DNA of 64,000 nucleotides, from positions 1,488,001-1,552,000 of the forward strand of contig NC_017735.1 in the NCBI RefSeq assembly GCF_000259275.1. The letters are read 5' to 3'. Made by a program: the position numbers and the translations under genes. This stretch comes from Helicobacter cetorum MIT 99-5656 (lineage in GTDB: Bacteria; Campylobacterota; Campylobacteria; Campylobacterales; Helicobacteraceae). Below are positions 55,525 through 63,913 of the stretch, in pieces (positions within the stretch are counted from its first letter, which is position 1; each line of letters begins with the position of its first letter). The notes under the pieces are model-generated. The model was not told the DNA's origin, did not search any database, and saw only the letters and a program-made list of their open reading frames with translations.

Positions 55525-57402
55525 TTAGACCCCTTTTTTTAGGGTCATCTCTGGCAAACTCTCCACATACAAACTCTGCGAAGGAAAAGCAAAGCTTAAG
55601 TGGTGCTTTTCTACAATCTCCATAATTTTTAACATCACATCTTCTTTGACTTCTAGCCACTCCCCCCAAACAACCGTTTTAGAAAAGCAATACACTAAAA
55701 TATTGATAGAGCTATCAGCAAACTGGTCTAAAAAGACAAACAAAGTGCTTTTATACCCCAAAAAGTCATTGATAGACACAATATCTTTTTTAAACATGTA
55801 GCGATAATCGCTCACATTCTGTAAATTGCTATCTTTAGCGTTAGCGATTTTTGGGTGGTTTTCTAGCATTTCTCTAATATCTTTCACGCAAAGCTGCAAG
55901 GCACTTTGGCTAGAATTATAGGCTAAGCCTATTTGCATTTTAATACGCCTTCCTACTTTACGCCGACTCCAATTTCTAATAGATTTTCCGGCTAATTCAG
56001 AATTTGGCACAAACAAAAGAGCGTTATCAAAAGCTCTAATCGTAGTGCGTCTTAGCCCCATTTCTACCACCGTGCCTTCCACTTCGCCACACACAATCCA
56101 ATCCCCTTGAGAAAACGAATTGTCTAAGAGTAAAATGACAGAAGCAAAAAAATTCGCTAAAACATCTTTAACCGCTAAAGCCACCGCTAAGCCACCAATT
56201 CCTAAAGACGCAATAATGGCTGAAATATTAAAGCCAAGCTGTTTTAAAATCGCTAAAAGTGCGGCAATAAAAATCAAAAAATACACAATTTTTAAAATCA
56301 AGTTGATGACTTCTTTTCTAAAATTATGCGTGCTTTTTGTAGCAATATTTGTAACTAACGCTGTCCCATACCCCTTAAAAAGCGCTATCACTAGCCATGC
56401 AAGCAGACTGATATACACCACACCCACCCACATAGAAATCTTATGTGGCGATGGGTTAGGGTAATAAAAAATATCTAACGAAACATCACAACTAAATATC
56501 AATAAAAAAATAGAAACCGGCGAAATGATATTATTTTGCACATCTAAGTGCATTTCTTTATTTTGACGCATAAGCTCAAAAATAAAATCTAGCATTTTAG
56601 CTAATAAAATCGTAATCAAACGCCTTAATGCTAATAGCAATACCAAAATCATTAATGAAAGCACAATTTTACTGATTTGTAAGCTATGACTTGTAAAAGG
56701 CAAGAGACTACTGATTTTATTCAGCACAAAATCCATATTCACTTCCATAATCAAGTTTTTAGGCAACACTTCTTTAGGATGGTTTTTGATATAGCGTAAG
56801 ACTTCTGTATAAGTGGCTAGTCTTAGTTGATACTTGCTAAACAGCTCTTCTAATTCATGTGTTTTAACACCATCTAGATTCTTAGGCAAGGCATAGAGCT
56901 TGAATTGTCCTAAACGCAAAATAAAAGCATTGCTAATACTCTCAACATCTTTTTCTTCACTAAAAACATCAATACTGCTTCTAATTTTTTCTATAAATTG
57001 ATATAAAATTTCATCAACCAATAACGAATCTAAAGCTAATCTATCCTTAATGAAAGTGTAAAAATCATCGCCCTTAATGCTTTGGGCTAAACGCTTTTTG
57101 ATTTTCTCTTGCTCTTTTAAATTACGCTTTATGTCAATGCCAATCTTATCCTTTTCATTCAATACTTTAGAAGTCAAGCTCTTAATCAAATCATTTTTCT
57201 GGTCATTGTATAGAGAGATTTCAGCACCCTTTTCGGGGTCTTTCTTATAAGTTTCAATCACTTGATTAAGCTGGTTGATTTGATTAAAAATCAAAAACAA
57301 ATCAATCGTATCCACTTCATGGTCTTTTTCTTGTTTTTGAATCGCCCCCAAAGGATTAAGAAAGAGCAATAATACCAATACCCACCATAATAATGAACGC
57401 AT
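55525..57402 (-). CDS. MscS-family mechanosensitive ion channel
   Basis: Large-type mechanosensitive channel, 625 residues. I start at ATG 57402 (MRSLLWWVLVLLLFLNPLGA, a signal peptide) because GGGG lies about 7 bp upstream and the ATG four codons earlier has no ribosome site. A helical, coiled-coil-like periplasmic region to about 220, then several membrane helices, then the conserved pore helix ISAIIASLGIGGLAVALAVK and DVLANFFASVILLLDN (about 397-430), and the cytoplasmic beta domain with GTVVEMGLRRTTIRAFDNAL and FVPNSELAGKSIRNWSRR. Equivalent to H. pylori HP0415. Confidence 0.9.
   Translation of the reverse strand: MRSLLWWVLVLLLFLNPLGAIQKQEKDHEVDTIDLFLIFNQINQLNQVIETYKKDPEKGAEISLYNDQKNDLIKSLTSKVLNEKDKIGIDIKRNLKEQEKIKKRLAQSIKGDDFYTFIKDRLALDSLLVDEILYQFIEKIRSSIDVFSEEKDVESISNAFILRLGQFKLYALPKNLDGVKTHELEELFSKYQLRLATYTEVLRYIKNHPKEVLPKNLIMEVNMDFVLNKISSLLPFTSHSLQISKIVLSLMILVLLLALRRLITILLAKMLDFIFELMRQNKEMHLDVQNNIISPVSIFLLIFSCDVSLDIFYYPNPSPHKISMWVGVVYISLLAWLVIALFKGYGTALVTNIATKSTHNFRKEVINLILKIVYFLIFIAALLAILKQLGFNISAIIASLGIGGLAVALAVKDVLANFFASVILLLDNSFSQGDWIVCGEVEGTVVEMGLRRTTIRAFDNALLFVPNSELAGKSIRNWSRRKVGRRIKMQIGLAYNSSQSALQLCVKDIREMLENHPKIANAKDSNLQNVSDYRYMFKKDIVSINDFLGYKSTLFVFLDQFADSSINILVYCFSKTVVWGEWLEVKEDVMLKIMEIVEKHHLSFAFPSQSLYVESLPEMTLKKGV
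55528..55546. terminator. Hairpin shared by cfa and the MscS gene
   Basis: GACCC (55528-55532) pairs with GGGTC (55542-55546) around a C/T8 loop. It lies just after cfa and within the last codons of the convergent MscS gene, so it could act for the plus strand. Stem is short. Confidence 0.4.
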
Positions 57403-57450
57403 GCAAAACCCCATTTAATATCAAACAAAATTTCTTTGTAATACATAGTG

Positions 57451-57456
57451 ATTATA
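57451..57456 (-). promoter_or_regulatory. Extended -10 of the MscS gene
   Basis: Minus-strand TTGGTATAATC: TGG plus TATAAT, about 49 bp before the start. The rest of the 57457-57746 gap (downstream of hcpX) is A-rich and holds no gene that I can support. Confidence 0.55.
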
Positions 57457-57746
57457 CCAAGAATTAGGGGTGTTGCAATAGATACAATCTCACATCAAAA
57501 ACAAAGGAAAAAAGCTTTAGGAAAAATAAAATAGGACAAAGAAGGAAGAGAAATAGGGCTATACTACAACAAACTCAAACCCTTAGCAACAAGAATCTCA
57601 AAACAAAACATCAGAACCTAAAAACTTAAAAGAACAATCAAAAAGAAAAAGCTCCAAAAAACTCAAAGAAACCGAGCAAAACCCACTTTCCCAAAGCAAT
57701 ATAGACAAAAGAAACTAAATCAATTTTCAAGAGACCAAAGAGAGAT

Positions 57747-58523
57747 TTAGCGTCTTGAAGAAGCCTCTCCATTTTTCTTACAATTTTTATCAAGACCAAA
57801 ATCGCACGCACGCTGGAGATACTCACTAGCCTTTTGTTTATCCTTTTCTACACCTAACCCATACTGATAAGACCTTGCCAAACCTTCGTAAGCTTGAGAA
57901 GAACCTACATCAGCCGCCATTTTATAGTAGATAATTGCCTTATCCTTGTCTTGTTCAATGCCAAGTTGCTCATTCCCACTATAATAAATATCTCCTAAGA
58001 GAATATAGGCTTCTGCACTACCCTTAGCCATCGCTCGTCTAAAATACTCTGTAGCTTTCATATAGTTACTTGGGACACCCCTACCTTCCATATACATGAT
58101 GCCCAAATTCATATAGGCGTTAGTATAGCCCTTATCTGCAGCCAATTGAAAATATTCAACTGCTTTCTTTTCATCCTTAGCAACACCCCTACCCTCTTTA
58201 TACATCACGCCCAAATTATTATACCCTCTAGGGACATCTCTATCCACAGCTTTCTGAAAATACTCCACAGCTTTCTTGTCGTTCTTAGCAACACCCCTAC
58301 CATTTTTATACATAATTCCTAAAAGAACATAAGCAAGCGACTCGCCATTTTTAATAGCATCTTTATAAAAAGAGACCGCTCTCTCATATTCTTTGTTGTT
58401 GTAGGCTTCCTCCCCCTTATAAATGTAAGTCCCTTGCTCTCCAAGATGCTTTGCACCAAGAGTGCCAAACAAACACAAACCTACTAAACCAATCTTCAAA
58501 GCTAGTTTGCTCGTATATCCCAT
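57747..58523 (-). CDS. hcpX: Secreted Sel1-repeat (Hcp-like) protein
   Basis: 258 residues from ATG 58523, with GAGGAG 6 bp upstream; the open frame starts 11 codons earlier without a ribosome site. Signal peptide MGYTSKLALKIGLVGLCLFG, then TLGAKHLGEQG. Six to seven 36-residue Sel1/TPR-type repeats (AYVLLGIMYKNGRGVAKNDK, RGYNNLGVMYKEGRGVAKDE, AYMNLGIMYMEGRGVPSNYM...) and a C-terminal DFGLDKNCKKNGEASSRR. This is the H. pylori HP1117 protein of the Helicobacter cysteine-rich family, although few Cys are left here (two in the C-terminal repeat). Such proteins are secreted and immunogenic. Lies downstream of ggt. Confidence 0.85.
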   Translation of the reverse strand: MGYTSKLALKIGLVGLCLFGTLGAKHLGEQGTYIYKGEEAYNNKEYERAVSFYKDAIKNGESLAYVLLGIMYKNGRGVAKNDKKAVEYFQKAVDRDVPRGYNNLGVMYKEGRGVAKDEKKAVEYFQLAADKGYTNAYMNLGIMYMEGRGVPSNYMKATEYFRRAMAKGSAEAYILLGDIYYSGNEQLGIEQDKDKAIIYYKMAADVGSSQAYEGLARSYQYGLGVEKDKQKASEYLQRACDFGLDKNCKKNGEASSRR

Positions 58524-58572
58524 CACTACTCCTCTATAATTAAATCTCAATATCAATAACCATCTCTAATTT

Positions 58573-58660
58573 CAAAAAAAAAGAAAGTTGCATGCCCTCT
58601 AGGACTAACAAACATTTCAAGCCTACAATAGACTCTGCATGCAACTAATATCGTCTCTTT
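58573..58660 (-). ncRNA. Candidate small RNA or attenuator with a long hairpin, in the hcpX leader
   Basis: A perfect 10-bp inverted repeat AGTTGCATGC / GCATGCAACT (plus-strand arms 58586-58595 and 58637-58646) separated by 41 nt, followed on the minus strand by TTC and a run of nine T (58574-58582). A minus-strand TAAAAT (-10, 58667-58672, preceded by TG-type AT context) would start an RNA of about 88 nt that ends in this terminator-like structure, 50 nt before the hcpX ATG. No ORF in it. Either a small RNA or a leader attenuator for hcpX; transcription is unproven. Confidence 0.45.
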
Positions 58661-58722
58661 TAAGGAATTTTACACTATTTTTACTGATTTAAAAACTAAA
58701 TTCAAAACTTTCTCACTAAAAG

Positions 58723-58733
58723 CCCCCCCCCCC
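58723..58733. repeat. C11/G11 homopolymer tract upstream of hcpX
   Basis: Eleven consecutive C on the plus strand (G on the coding side), 40 bp after the ggt stop and 51-61 bp upstream of the -10 at 58667-58672. It lies in the spacer between ggt and hcpX, outside any ORF. Long G tracts mutate readily in Helicobacter. Confidence 0.75.
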
Positions 58734-58772
58734 GAAAAGTGGGTTAAAAAAGCCCATATATTTTACAAAAAA

Positions 58773-60476
58773 TTAAAATTCCTTCCTTGGATCAGTAGCT
58801 CCGTAAAAAATGCGTCCTTTAGTTTTAGGAACAATATGAATTGCATTCACATCGCCCATAACGGGTTTGGTAACGATTTGATACCCCATTTTAGTAAGAC
58901 TCTCTTTCACATCAGCTGGCATGCCAAATTTTTCAATCCTTAATTCATCAGGAAGCCATTGCATGTGAAATCTCGGTGCAGAAACCGCTTCAGAAATATT
59001 CATATCATAATCCACTACATTAGAAATCACTTGTAGCACAGTAGTGATAATCCTAGCACCCCCAGGACTTCCCACAACCATAAAAACCTTATTATTTTTT
59101 AACACAATAGTAGGCGACATAGAACTTAAAGGGCGTTTGTTAGCTTCAATCGCATTCGCATCGCCCCCCACCAAACCATAGAGATTAGGATTTCCAGGCT
59201 TTATGGAAAAATCATCCATCTCATTATTCAGCAAAAATCCCGCTCCATCAATACTAGCGGCACTCCCATAAGAAGCATTAATGGTGTAAGTAATACTAAC
59301 CGCATTGCCCCACTTGTCAGCTACAGAATAATGTGTCGTATTATTCCCCTCATGCAATTGACCCATTCCTGGCTTAATTTGAGAGCTTGGAGTAACGGTA
59401 TCTGGCTGAATGCTATCAAAAATCTTCTTTGCATAAGCCTTATTAGTCAATTTCTCTACAGGCACAGACACAAAATCAGGGTCGCCCATATAAACCGACC
59501 TATCTGCATAAGCCTGACGCATAGCTTCTGCGGCAATATGAATATTTTTAGACGCCCCATACCCAAGAGCACCTAAATCTGCATTTTCCATGACATTCAA
59601 AATCTCAATTAAATGTGTACCCCCTGAACTTGGCGGCGACATAGAAATAATCTTATACCCACGATAATTTCCCACCACAGGTTTACGCCATTTCACATTA
59701 TAATGAGCCAAATCTTCTTTAGTGATAATCCCCCCATTTTTTTTCATATCTTTTTCAATAAGTTCAGCCACATGCCCATGATAAAACCCTTTTGCACCTT
59801 GCAACTTGATTTGAGTCAAAGTTTTTGCCAAATCTTTTTGGACAAATAAATCCCCTTCTTGATAATCAAGATGCCCTTTTTTCAAAAAATACTTTTTGCT
59901 AGAATTGTATTTTAAAAACCGCTCTCTTGCTTCTTTTAGGGTTTCTGCTTGTCTTTGTGAAATAATGTAACCACGCTCGGCCAATTTAATAGCTGGCTCA
60001 ATCAATTGTGATAACTTTTTTGTGCCGTATTTTTTAAGCATGGCTTCCATTCCTGCAACAGTTCCAGGCACCCCAGCGGCCAAATAACCATCTTCACTGA
60101 GTTTAGGAACCACATTGCCCTGCTTATCTAAAAACATGTCCTTAGTGGCTTTCAAAGGGGCTTTTTCTCTAAAATCTAAGGTAACATTCTCACCATTTGC
60201 CAAATGAATGACCGCAAAACCTCCGCCACCAATATTACCTGCTGCGGGATGAACTACTGCTAGAGCAAAACCCACCGCCACCGCCGCATCAATGGCATTG
60301 CCCCCATCTTCTAAAACCTTTTGACCAATCTCAGTCGCTAAAGAGTGGCTAGAAAGGGCTAACCCCACTTTCGTGTTTTTTATAGGCGGATAACTCGCTG
60401 CACCCAAAGGACTTAATAAACTAAGAGAAAGTGCCACCACACTTAAACCAATTGTTTTTAAAAAACTCCGTCTCAT
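58773..60476 (-). CDS. ggt: Gamma-glutamyltranspeptidase, periplasmic/secreted
   Basis: Hydrolyses glutamine and glutathione in the periplasm or outside the cell; a H. pylori colonisation factor. I start at ATG 60476 (567 aa, AAGGAG 7 bp upstream), which yields the signal peptide MRRSFLKTIGLSVVALSLSL then LSPLGA; an ATG five codons earlier lacks a ribosome site. The proenzyme cleaves before the catalytic Thr (about 380) in EGNNTTHYSVADKWGNAVS. Ser-Ser oxyanion motif and glycine-rich loops: PLSSMSPTIVLKN and GSPGGARIITTVLQ. Full length, no damage. Followed by hcpX, as in H. pylori HP1118-HP1117. Confidence 0.96.
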   Translation of the reverse strand: MRRSFLKTIGLSVVALSLSLLSPLGAASYPPIKNTKVGLALSSHSLATEIGQKVLEDGGNAIDAAVAVGFALAVVHPAAGNIGGGGFAVIHLANGENVTLDFREKAPLKATKDMFLDKQGNVVPKLSEDGYLAAGVPGTVAGMEAMLKKYGTKKLSQLIEPAIKLAERGYIISQRQAETLKEARERFLKYNSSKKYFLKKGHLDYQEGDLFVQKDLAKTLTQIKLQGAKGFYHGHVAELIEKDMKKNGGIITKEDLAHYNVKWRKPVVGNYRGYKIISMSPPSSGGTHLIEILNVMENADLGALGYGASKNIHIAAEAMRQAYADRSVYMGDPDFVSVPVEKLTNKAYAKKIFDSIQPDTVTPSSQIKPGMGQLHEGNNTTHYSVADKWGNAVSITYTINASYGSAASIDGAGFLLNNEMDDFSIKPGNPNLYGLVGGDANAIEANKRPLSSMSPTIVLKNNKVFMVVGSPGGARIITTVLQVISNVVDYDMNISEAVSAPRFHMQWLPDELRIEKFGMPADVKESLTKMGYQIVTKPVMGDVNAIHIVPKTKGRIFYGATDPRKEF

Positions 60477-60517
60477 TTGATTCTCCTTCAATAAATAACG
60501 ATGTTTAACTTCTGCTT

Positions 60518-60523
60518 ATTATA
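60518..60523 (-). promoter_or_regulatory. Extended -10 promoter of ggt
   Basis: Minus-strand TATGATATAATAAG: TGA plus TATAAT, about 42 bp before the ggt start codon. The remainder of the 60477-60819 gap after flgK holds no gene. Confidence 0.65.
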
Positions 60524-60819
60524 TCATAAGCTAAAATGAAGCGTTTTAACACCTTAAAATATCGTAACCGCTCAATTTAACTTTTTTTGCTTTATTTTTA
60601 CAATTTTTCTTTGGAAAACCAATTTTTGAATCAAACAATTTGGTTAATATTTTTCTAAAAATGACCAAGCGTATCTGTGAAACCTATCTAAAGTCTAAAA
60701 AATCATAAAGCAGATTACTAACATATCAGAGAAAAGTAGTGAGTTTTAAGGCAAAATAGCCCAATATTTTCATGTGAAAATACCTACGCTACAAAAAGCC
60801 TGTTTGAAGCTCAAAAAAA

Positions 60820-62640
60820 TTATTGCTTGATTCCTAGCAAAGTATCTATCATTCTATCAATGGCAGTAATGACTTTGGCATTAGCCGCATAGCCACTTTG
60901 AAACTTGATTAAATTCACCATTTCTTCATCCACACTCACTTGTGAAATAGAAAGTTGCTCTTTTTTAATGGTCTCTAACACGCTTTTTTTAGTATCTAAA
61001 ATACGCCCTGATTTTTCAGCATCAGTGTTGATTTTACCAGTTAAAAATTGATAGAACTCGCTGATTTTCATTTGTTTAGTATCAAACTTATCGTTATAGA
61101 AATCCACACTATCATATTGTAATTGTTGCATCATGTTTGCCACATCAAAATTCCCATTAATAGGGGCAAGCCATGGGCGAATCGTGGTAGGCTCTTTCTT
61201 GTATTGCTTATTCAAACTAATATTAGAAGCATCATCGCCTTGAAAAAAAGGATTGAGTTTTAATGCCCCTGTAAAATTCGTGCCATTATCTTTCAAAGAA
61301 ACAAACAACCCTTGCGAAGCATTTTTCGGCTGGATAATAAACTTTTTAGTCTCATTGTTAAAGCTCGCTATGAAGTAATCATCAAAATCATTTTCAGTGT
61401 TATTATCATGGTTATCATCAGTATTAGCATTAATGGCTTGGATAATATCTTTCATCGTTGTAATGGGCGTGATGGTAATGGTTTTTCTGGCGATTTCTTT
61501 ACCATCGGTGTTGTAAGCGACCAAATCAAACGAGCCATTTTTAATGTTGTAGTTAGTGTCCTTAAAGGCTTCATCATCGCTAAACTCCACAGGCTCACCT
61601 TCAATATTATGGCTCGCACTTTGAGCATAAATCGCATTAGTGGATTCTATCAAGCCCCTAGCAAAAGAGTCTAACAAATCAATATAATCTTGCAACTTAC
61701 CCTTTAAAGTCCCATTAGAGCCATCATTATACACACCTAGTAACGCACCAGCTCTACCCTGATTGATTTTATCAGTAATGTTGATGACTTTAAAATCACT
61801 CCCTTGAAAATAAACTTGATTTAACCCCCCTTCATTTTCTGATTCTTTAACCACTAAAGGGTGGAAAATCGCTCCATCAATAATATTAAAGCCATATCCG
61901 ATATTAAGCGTGTAATTTTCATCAAAGTCCGCTGAATTTTTGTCTACGAGCGAATTGGTTCTAATGCTGCTTTTAAAAACATTTCCGCCCAAGAGTTCTC
62001 GCAAGTGAAATTCTAATTCATCTCGCTTGTCTCTCAACTCATTCGCATGCTTTAAGCTTCTGTTGTTTTCTAACTCTTTGATACGCCTATTAATATCAGC
62101 GATTTGAGAACCCAAACTATTAACTTCTTTGATAACGCTTTTTAATTCTTCGCTTGCCTTATGCTGTAAGGTAGTCAAACGCTCTCTAGTGTCTTTAATA
62201 TTATGCGTTAAAGCTTCTGTCTTTTGCGCAAGAGCCTGTTTTTGAGCGGAGTCTTTGGCATTCTTAGACAATTCTTTCCATGAATTAAAGTAATCTTGCA
62301 AATCCGTAAAAATGCTCGCTTCATCAATATCAGGAAAATACGCACTCGCTTCTTTTAGATGTGAAAATTCTGTATCATAGTAGGTGTTTTCATAATTAGC
62401 CTTAGTGTAACGAGAAAAGACAAACTCATCATGCACTCTCTCAATGGCTTTTACATCAACGCCCATGTTAGCGTTTTTAGTGCCATACATATAGGCGTCT
62501 TGGGGCTTTGTAACCACCCGCTGACGGCTATAAAACTCATCGCTCGCATTAGAAATATTATTTCCAGTTACATCTACCATAGTTTGATGAGCTTGTAACC
62601 CTGTATAAGAAGTGTTTAATGATGATAATATTCCGCCCAT
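60820..62640 (-). CDS. flgK: Flagellar hook-filament junction protein FlgK
   Basis: First hook-associated protein, exported by the flagellar type III system and placed at the hook tip. 606 residues; N-terminal D0 helix SSLNTSYTGLQAHQTMVDVT and GNNISNASDEFYSRQRVVTK (the flagellar rod/hook signature), C-terminal heptad SQVSVDEEMVNLIKFQSGYA with ANAKVITAIDRMIDTLLGIK. The middle (about 300-540) is a variable domain. 1 bp from the FlgN-like gene upstream, same strand, so both use the RpoN promoter at 63113. Equivalent to H. pylori HP1119. Confidence 0.95.
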   Translation of the reverse strand: MGGILSSLNTSYTGLQAHQTMVDVTGNNISNASDEFYSRQRVVTKPQDAYMYGTKNANMGVDVKAIERVHDEFVFSRYTKANYENTYYDTEFSHLKEASAYFPDIDEASIFTDLQDYFNSWKELSKNAKDSAQKQALAQKTEALTHNIKDTRERLTTLQHKASEELKSVIKEVNSLGSQIADINRRIKELENNRSLKHANELRDKRDELEFHLRELLGGNVFKSSIRTNSLVDKNSADFDENYTLNIGYGFNIIDGAIFHPLVVKESENEGGLNQVYFQGSDFKVINITDKINQGRAGALLGVYNDGSNGTLKGKLQDYIDLLDSFARGLIESTNAIYAQSASHNIEGEPVEFSDDEAFKDTNYNIKNGSFDLVAYNTDGKEIARKTITITPITTMKDIIQAINANTDDNHDNNTENDFDDYFIASFNNETKKFIIQPKNASQGLFVSLKDNGTNFTGALKLNPFFQGDDASNISLNKQYKKEPTTIRPWLAPINGNFDVANMMQQLQYDSVDFYNDKFDTKQMKISEFYQFLTGKINTDAEKSGRILDTKKSVLETIKKEQLSISQVSVDEEMVNLIKFQSGYAANAKVITAIDRMIDTLLGIKQ

Positions 62641-62641
62641 T

Positions 62642-63076
62642 TTACGCCTGCACCCTTAAAAAATGGCTTCCCACATGCCTAGCCCCTTTATAATCGCAAG
62701 TGTCATGGGGAATAATTTGTTGAATCAACGAAGAATAGAACTCAGAGACCGCAAACGCCATGCGTGAATAAGCCATATTTTTTTCCTTCAAAGAAAGTAG
62801 TAAGGCTCTCATTTGGCTTAATAGCTCGCTTGCTCTTTCATCTAGCAACTCACCCATTTCTTTATGGGGAAAACGCCCTTTTAATGCAATCATTTGAGAA
62901 TCTACACAAGCTTTTTCCTTTTCAAAAGCTTGGATAACCAGCTGTTTTTGAGCATTTCTTTCAAAAATTTCGGTGTGTCTAGCAAGCTTAATGCCTTCAA
63001 TGTCGCATTCAGTCAACTCAATTAATTCTTGTAATTGACTGATTGCGTTCTCTAAATGAGAATGTAAAGCGACCAT
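62642..63076 (-). CDS. flgN: FlgN-like flagellar export chaperone
   Basis: 144 residues; I start at ATG 63076 (MVALHSHLENAISQLQELIE) because AAAGGA lies 7 bp upstream; the upstream extension in the open frame has none. The sequence is entirely helical (KEKACVDSQMIALKGR, LLDERASELLSQMRALLLSL) as in FlgN, which carries FlgK and FlgL to the export apparatus. Homologous to H. pylori HP1120 and directly precedes flgK, its expected client. Confidence 0.8.
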   Translation of the reverse strand: MVALHSHLENAISQLQELIELTECDIEGIKLARHTEIFERNAQKQLVIQAFEKEKACVDSQMIALKGRFPHKEMGELLDERASELLSQMRALLLSLKEKNMAYSRMAFAVSEFYSSLIQQIIPHDTCDYKGARHVGSHFLRVQA

Positions 63077-63112
63077 AACAAATCCTTTTGCTCTTGTTTC
63101 AGTCGTATTCAA

Positions 63113-63126
63113 GCAAATACTATGCC
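63113..63126 (-). promoter_or_regulatory. Sigma-54 (RpoN) promoter of flgN-flgK
   Basis: On the minus strand TGGCATAGTATTTGCTTG: GG (63126-63125) and GC (63114-63113) with exactly 10 bases between, and close to the TGGCAC-N5-TTGC consensus. It is 37 bp before the flgN start. Same promoter class as flgL at 40290. Confidence 0.85.
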
Positions 63127-63154
63127 ATTTTAGAGTTTTATTACTAATAAATAT

Positions 63155-63913
63155 TTAGCCCAAAAGCTCTGTAGGGTCAATTTTAAATTGTAGCATGTTT
63201 GCACTCTCTCTGCCATTATCACCCCCTTTTCTTTGAATAGTAATTTTTCCTATTCTAAGCGAACCTTTTTTGCTTATTTCTACACTTCCATCATCAAAAT
63301 AATGTTGCATGACCTCATTAATATTTTTTAACGCCCATTTCATATTAAAGTCAATTTTTTGTATGACTAGCACCCACTCAGCACAAAACTCGCCCCTACC
63401 TTTTAAAATATCAGAAACAATTAACATTTTATTATCATTTAGCCATGTTAATAATTCTTGTTGCTCTGTATGAGAAAATTCATTGATAAGCATTCTTTTA
63501 TTAGGGTATTTTATATCTTTTCTTGTCGGTTTTAATTCTCCTATAAAATAAGCAAGTAATTGATAAATATTAGGGGGGATATTCCACATTTCTTGATAAG
63601 ATTTAAGCTTTCTTTTATCAATTTGATTAAACCCTTTTTGATTGCTCACTAATTTAACTTGTAAATTCTCGCTATCTAGGGCTTGTTTTAATTTAATTTG
63701 AATGATGACATTTATATCGGCTTTATACCCACTTAACACACTTGCTTTAACATGCTCAATTTTATTTAGGTTATAACCCATAATAATGAGCCAAGCCTGT
63801 GCGTCTTTATCATTAAGATAATTATTGAATTTTTGTGCGACTTCTTTTTCATTTAAAAAACCATTTTTAGCGATGAACGAGCCAAAAGAACTTGTATGAC
63901 TACTCACTTTCAA
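63155..63913 (-). CDS. Type II restriction endonuclease, probably Bsp6I-like (GCNGC)
   Basis: 252 residues, start TTG at 63913 (MKVSSHTSSFGSFIAKNGFL), overlapping the end of the methyltransferase gene by 14 bp. A nuclease PD-(D/E)xK-like core is visible: GYKADINVIIQIKLK at about 62-76, with D and the IxIKxK lysines in the correct spacing, followed by a basic KGFNQIDKRKLKSYQEMW stretch. The companion methyltransferase and the H. pylori HP1121 gene (annotated as Bsp6I-type methylase, target GCNGC), which sits next to flgN, point to this specificity. A frame with GTG/ATG alternatives is not apparent. The family is assigned by context plus motif, not by alignment. Confidence 0.65.
   Translation of the reverse strand: MKVSSHTSSFGSFIAKNGFLNEKEVAQKFNNYLNDKDAQAWLIIMGYNLNKIEHVKASVLSGYKADINVIIQIKLKQALDSENLQVKLVSNQKGFNQIDKRKLKSYQEMWNIPPNIYQLLAYFIGELKPTRKDIKYPNKRMLINEFSHTEQQELLTWLNDNKMLIVSDILKGRGEFCAEWVLVIQKIDFNMKWALKNINEVMQHYFDDGSVEISKKGSLRIGKITIQRKGGDNGRESANMLQFKIDPTELLG

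Noticed and set aside
57638..57826. 62-residue minus-strand ORF overlapping the end of hcpX
   Set aside because: Out of frame with hcpX, no ribosome site, hydrophobic text from A/T-rich spacer.
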